NCBI GenBank assembly: GCA_026984715.1
Contig: JALSRO010000415.1
Span: 1 to 7,984, forward strand
DNA: 7,984 nucleotides
Direction of reading: 5' to 3'
Source: Chromatiales bacterium
GTDB lineage: Bacteria > Pseudomonadota > Gammaproteobacteria > Thiohalospirales > Thiohalospiraceae
The translations under genes were made by a program, and so were the position numbers. The notes beneath the pieces were generated by a model, which saw nothing but the letters and a program-made list of their open reading frames with translations, searched no databases and was not told the DNA's origin. Positions 6,174-7,984 of the stretch are shown piece after piece (position 1 is the stretch's first letter; each line of letters opens with the position of its first letter).

Positions 6174-6731
6174 CTAATGCTCAGCCAGCCATTCGGCAAA
6201 GTCCCTCTCCTTGCTGTTGCGCAGATCCAGCTCACCCAAGGCGTTGCCCGACAGGATGTAGTCGGTATCGTCTCCCCCTTTTATGTGCATCTCGAAAGGT
6301 GTACTTTCACCACTGGAGAGGAGGAAGAGCATCACCCCATCCTCCTCACTATCGGATTCGGGTGTACTCTCCACATCCTCCAGCTCGAGGCGGAGTTCCG
6401 GAGGCAGTTTGCGGGTACGGAAGGTCTCGTCATCCTCGACCGGCTGCCACTGATCCCCCTCCAGACGCAAGAATTCGTAGCGATCAGGATGGAACCGCAC
6501 TGCCAACTGCTGGTTTTTCAGTATCCCCTCCTGACGAAACAGCGTGATCAGGGCAGCAATACGGCGTGACTCCTCCTCCGCCCGCCGGTCCAGTCCACCA
6601 CTGTCCACCGAGAGCGATGCAAAACTGAGAACGATGCCGATGATGACCAGCACCACCAGCAGCTCGATCAAGGTGAATCCGCGCGCGCCGGACGATCCGC
6701 CGCCGTTGCCGACCTGGCGGAGATGCCTCAC
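6174..6731 (-). CDS. gspH: type II secretion system minor pseudopilin GspH
   Basis: GspH (185 aa) is the minor pseudopilin placed between the tip complex and the GspG shaft. The start is GTG at 6731, overlapping the gspG stop as GTGA. It yields an 18-residue leader ending SGARG before FTLIELLVVLVIIGIVLSFA, with Glu5. The middle, ESRRIAALITLFRQEGILKNQQLAVRF (about 54-80), is the typical GspH region (ALxxxxReEAIxxxxxxxxxF pattern). An unusually acidic stretch follows at about 117-131 (LEDVESTPESDSEED), in the variable surface region. The C-terminal part is strand-rich (FEMHIKG, YILSGNALGEL). Length is in the normal range, and the neighbours are gspG and gspI as expected. Confidence 0.93.
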   Translation of the reverse strand: MRHLRQVGNGGGSSGARGFTLIELLVVLVIIGIVLSFASLSVDSGGLDRRAEEESRRIAALITLFRQEGILKNQQLAVRFHPDRYEFLRLEGDQWQPVEDDETFRTRKLPPELRLELEDVESTPESDSEEDGVMLFLLSSGESTPFEMHIKGGDDTDYILSGNALGELDLRNSKERDFAEWLAEH

Positions 6732-7186
6732 TCCAGATTCCAGTTCCCGATATCGGCTGCGACGCCACTGCCTCCCAGCTGCCCGTCAGCTCCCAGGGTA
6801 TAGATGTCTATGGCGCCGTGAGCACCCGGATTGAGGTATTGATAGGGATTGCCCCAGGGATCCACCGGCAACCGATCGATATAACCGCCCTGTTTCCAGT
6901 TGCGTGGCTCCGGATCACCGGAGGGCTCCCGTACCAGCGCCTCCAGCCCCTGCTCCGTGCTGGGGTAAAAGTGGTTGTCCAGCTTGTACAGATTCAGGGC
7001 ACCTTCGAGTACCCGAATGTCCTGCCGGGCCTTGGTGATACGCGCCGTATCGGGGCGATCCATAATCCGTGGCACGATGACGGCGGCCAGAATACCCAGA
7101 ATCACCACCACCACCATCACCTCTATCAGGGTAAAACCCTGTATGCCACGACACCTCTTCAGTTTCTCTCTTTTCATCTCACTCAT
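6728..7186 (-). CDS. gspG: type II secretion system major pseudopilin GspG
   Basis: GspG (152 aa from this start) polymerises into the periplasmic pseudopilus that drives secreted proteins through the outer-membrane secretin. The leader MSEMKREKLKRCRGIQG precedes FTLIEVMVVVVILGILAAVI (Glu5), one of the most conserved T2SS sequences. After it come DTARITKARQDIRVLEGALNLYKLDN and FYPSTEQGLEALV, then LPVDPWGNPYQYLNPG. The C-terminal loop contains LGADGQLGGSGVAADIGNW, which carries the acidic residues of the calcium site. The frame is open to an ATG at 7255 overlapping gspF, but that adds a 23-residue non-leader. ATG at 7177 is an equally possible start, because ribosome-binding signals here (GAGAG, and AGAGGTG further up) do not decide. 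It lies after the operon's only sizeable gap, about 65 nt. Confidence 0.97.
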   Translation of the reverse strand: MSEMKREKLKRCRGIQGFTLIEVMVVVVILGILAAVIVPRIMDRPDTARITKARQDIRVLEGALNLYKLDNHFYPSTEQGLEALVREPSGDPEPRNWKQGGYIDRLPVDPWGNPYQYLNPGAHGAIDIYTLGADGQLGGSGVAADIGNWNLE

Positions 7187-7251
7187 TCTCTCGAACCACA
7201 CCTCTCTGGAAAATCTCTTGCCGCACGGCACGGCACTCCGCCCAACAGCCG
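7187..7251 (-). other. 65-nt gap between gspF and gspG
   Basis: This is the only real intergenic space in the operon part seen. It contains a GC-rich GTGCCGTGCCGTGCGGC, which could form only short (4-bp) stems, then GATTTTC and purine-rich stretches before gspG. I see no convincing promoter. It could hold a transcript-processing or stability signal helping the major pseudopilin to be made in excess, but that is inference. Confidence 0.3.
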
Positions 7252-7984
7252 TCAATGCACCAACTGATTCATATCGAATATCGGCAACAGAATCGCCAGC
7301 ACGATAATCAGCACAACCACCCCCATCACCAGAATCAGCGCCGGCTCCAGAATCCCCATCAGGGCGGAGACGGCTGTCTCCAGCTCGCGCTCCTGGCTGG
7401 TGGCTGCCCGCTCCAGCATCTCATCCAGATTACCACTTGCCTCACCACTGGCGATAAGGTGGACCACCATGGGAGGAAAGTAGCCACTCCGCTGCAGTGC
7501 ACGGTGAATTGAGGAGCCCTCCCGCACCCGGCGTGCTGCTTCTTCCACCGCCCGACGCATGGGAAGGTTGTTCACCACTTCCGCTGCGATTCGCATCCCC
7601 TCCAGTACCGGTACCCCGCTGGCGTTCAGAATACTGAAAGTACGGGCAAAACGAGCGGTATTGAGCCCCCGCACCAACCTTCCAACCAGCGGAAGACGCA
7701 ACAACCAGCGATGCCAGCCGCTGCGAAACCGTTCGCGCCGCAACAGCAGATTGAACACCGTAACCGCCGCCACGAGCAGCACCACCAAGGGCACCCCCCA
7801 TGCGCTCAGAAAATCACTGACAGCAATCAGACCCCGGGTCAACAGTGGGAGTTCCTGGCCGATGTTATCAAATACCCCCACAACCTGCGGGACCACATAG
7901 GCCAGCAGTACCACGACCACCAGCACCGCCACGACGATCATCAACACCGGATAGATCAACGCCAGCCCCATCTTCTGAGAGAGC
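7252..7984 (-). CDS. gspF: type II secretion system inner-membrane platform protein GspF, C-terminal part (cut by window edge)
   Basis: The visible 243 residues are the C-terminal ~60% of a protein normally about 400 aa. GspF is the polytopic inner-membrane protein at the centre of the T2SS assembly platform and contacts the GspE ATPase and GspL. The frame enters from the right edge as LSQKMGLALIYPVLMIVVAV, the first conserved membrane segment. YVVPQVVGVFDNIGQELP, then TRGLIAVSDFL, and a second hydrophobic segment follow. Next is the second cytoplasmic GspF domain (RLPLVGRLVRGLNTARFART, then ILNASGVPVLEGM and LIASGEASGNLDEML). The final membrane segment (EPALILVMGVVVLIIVLAIL) ends PIFDMNQLVH. 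These are textbook GspF motifs. No frameshift is seen. The true start is outside the window, so an ATG near 7971 should not be taken as the start. Confidence 0.97.
   Translation of the reverse strand, partial: LSQKMGLALIYPVLMIVVAVLVVVVLLAYVVPQVVGVFDNIGQELPLLTRGLIAVSDFLSAWGVPLVVLLVAAVTVFNLLLRRERFRSGWHRWLLRLPLVGRLVRGLNTARFARTFSILNASGVPVLEGMRIAAEVVNNLPMRRAVEEAARRVREGSSIHRALQRSGYFPPMVVHLIASGEASGNLDEMLERAATSQERELETAVSALMGILEPALILVMGVVVLIIVLAILLPIFDMNQLVH

Overview
The window looks like a chromosomal segment of a GC-rich proteobacterium, most likely a gammaproteobacterium. The evidence is the gspF-to-gspN gene order, the presence of gspN, and the style of the Gsp proteins. I cannot name a genus from sequence alone. 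Nearly all recognisable genes lie on the minus strand.

Right side (about 1622-7984): most of a type II secretion system (T2SS) operon, transcribed right to left as gspF (5' end outside the window), gspG, gspH, gspI, gspJ, gspK, gspL, gspM, gspN. GspF is the inner-membrane platform protein. GspG is the major pseudopilin and GspH, I, J and K are the minor pseudopilins, all with a prepilin-peptidase cleavage site. GspL and GspM are the inner-membrane assembly proteins, and GspN is the accessory subunit. The genes are tightly packed: G/H, I/J, L/M and M/N share 4-nt start/stop overlaps, J/K share one base, K/L are 4 nt apart and H/I 22 nt apart. The only sizeable gap (about 65 nt) precedes gspG. 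gspC, gspD and gspE, if linked, must lie upstream, outside the window. Several of these genes can be extended to longer open frames, but the starts given here place a short basic leader directly before the pilin cleavage motif.

Middle (about 558-1282): a patchwork of broken genes. On the minus strand, a central piece of a Crp/Fnr-type regulator (no DNA-binding domain) is joined in frame to the C-terminal half of a GGDEF domain (no GGDEF signature). Its 5' side abuts a short plus-strand remnant of an IS4-family-type transposase. This reads as a deletion or rearrangement scar. The stretch from 1283 to 1621 holds no gene I can support.

Left side (1-557): the first 44 codons of a cas6-type CRISPR RNA-processing endoribonuclease run off the left edge on the minus strand, with a strong ribosome binding site and a plausible sigma-70-type promoter. 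No CRISPR array is visible. The rest of this stretch contains an 11-bp perfect inverted repeat and a repeated 15-mer, but no convincing gene.

I see no complete new system. The points most worth following up are the truncated cas6 (the edge of a possible CRISPR-Cas locus) and the three-part gene scar separating it from the secretion operon.
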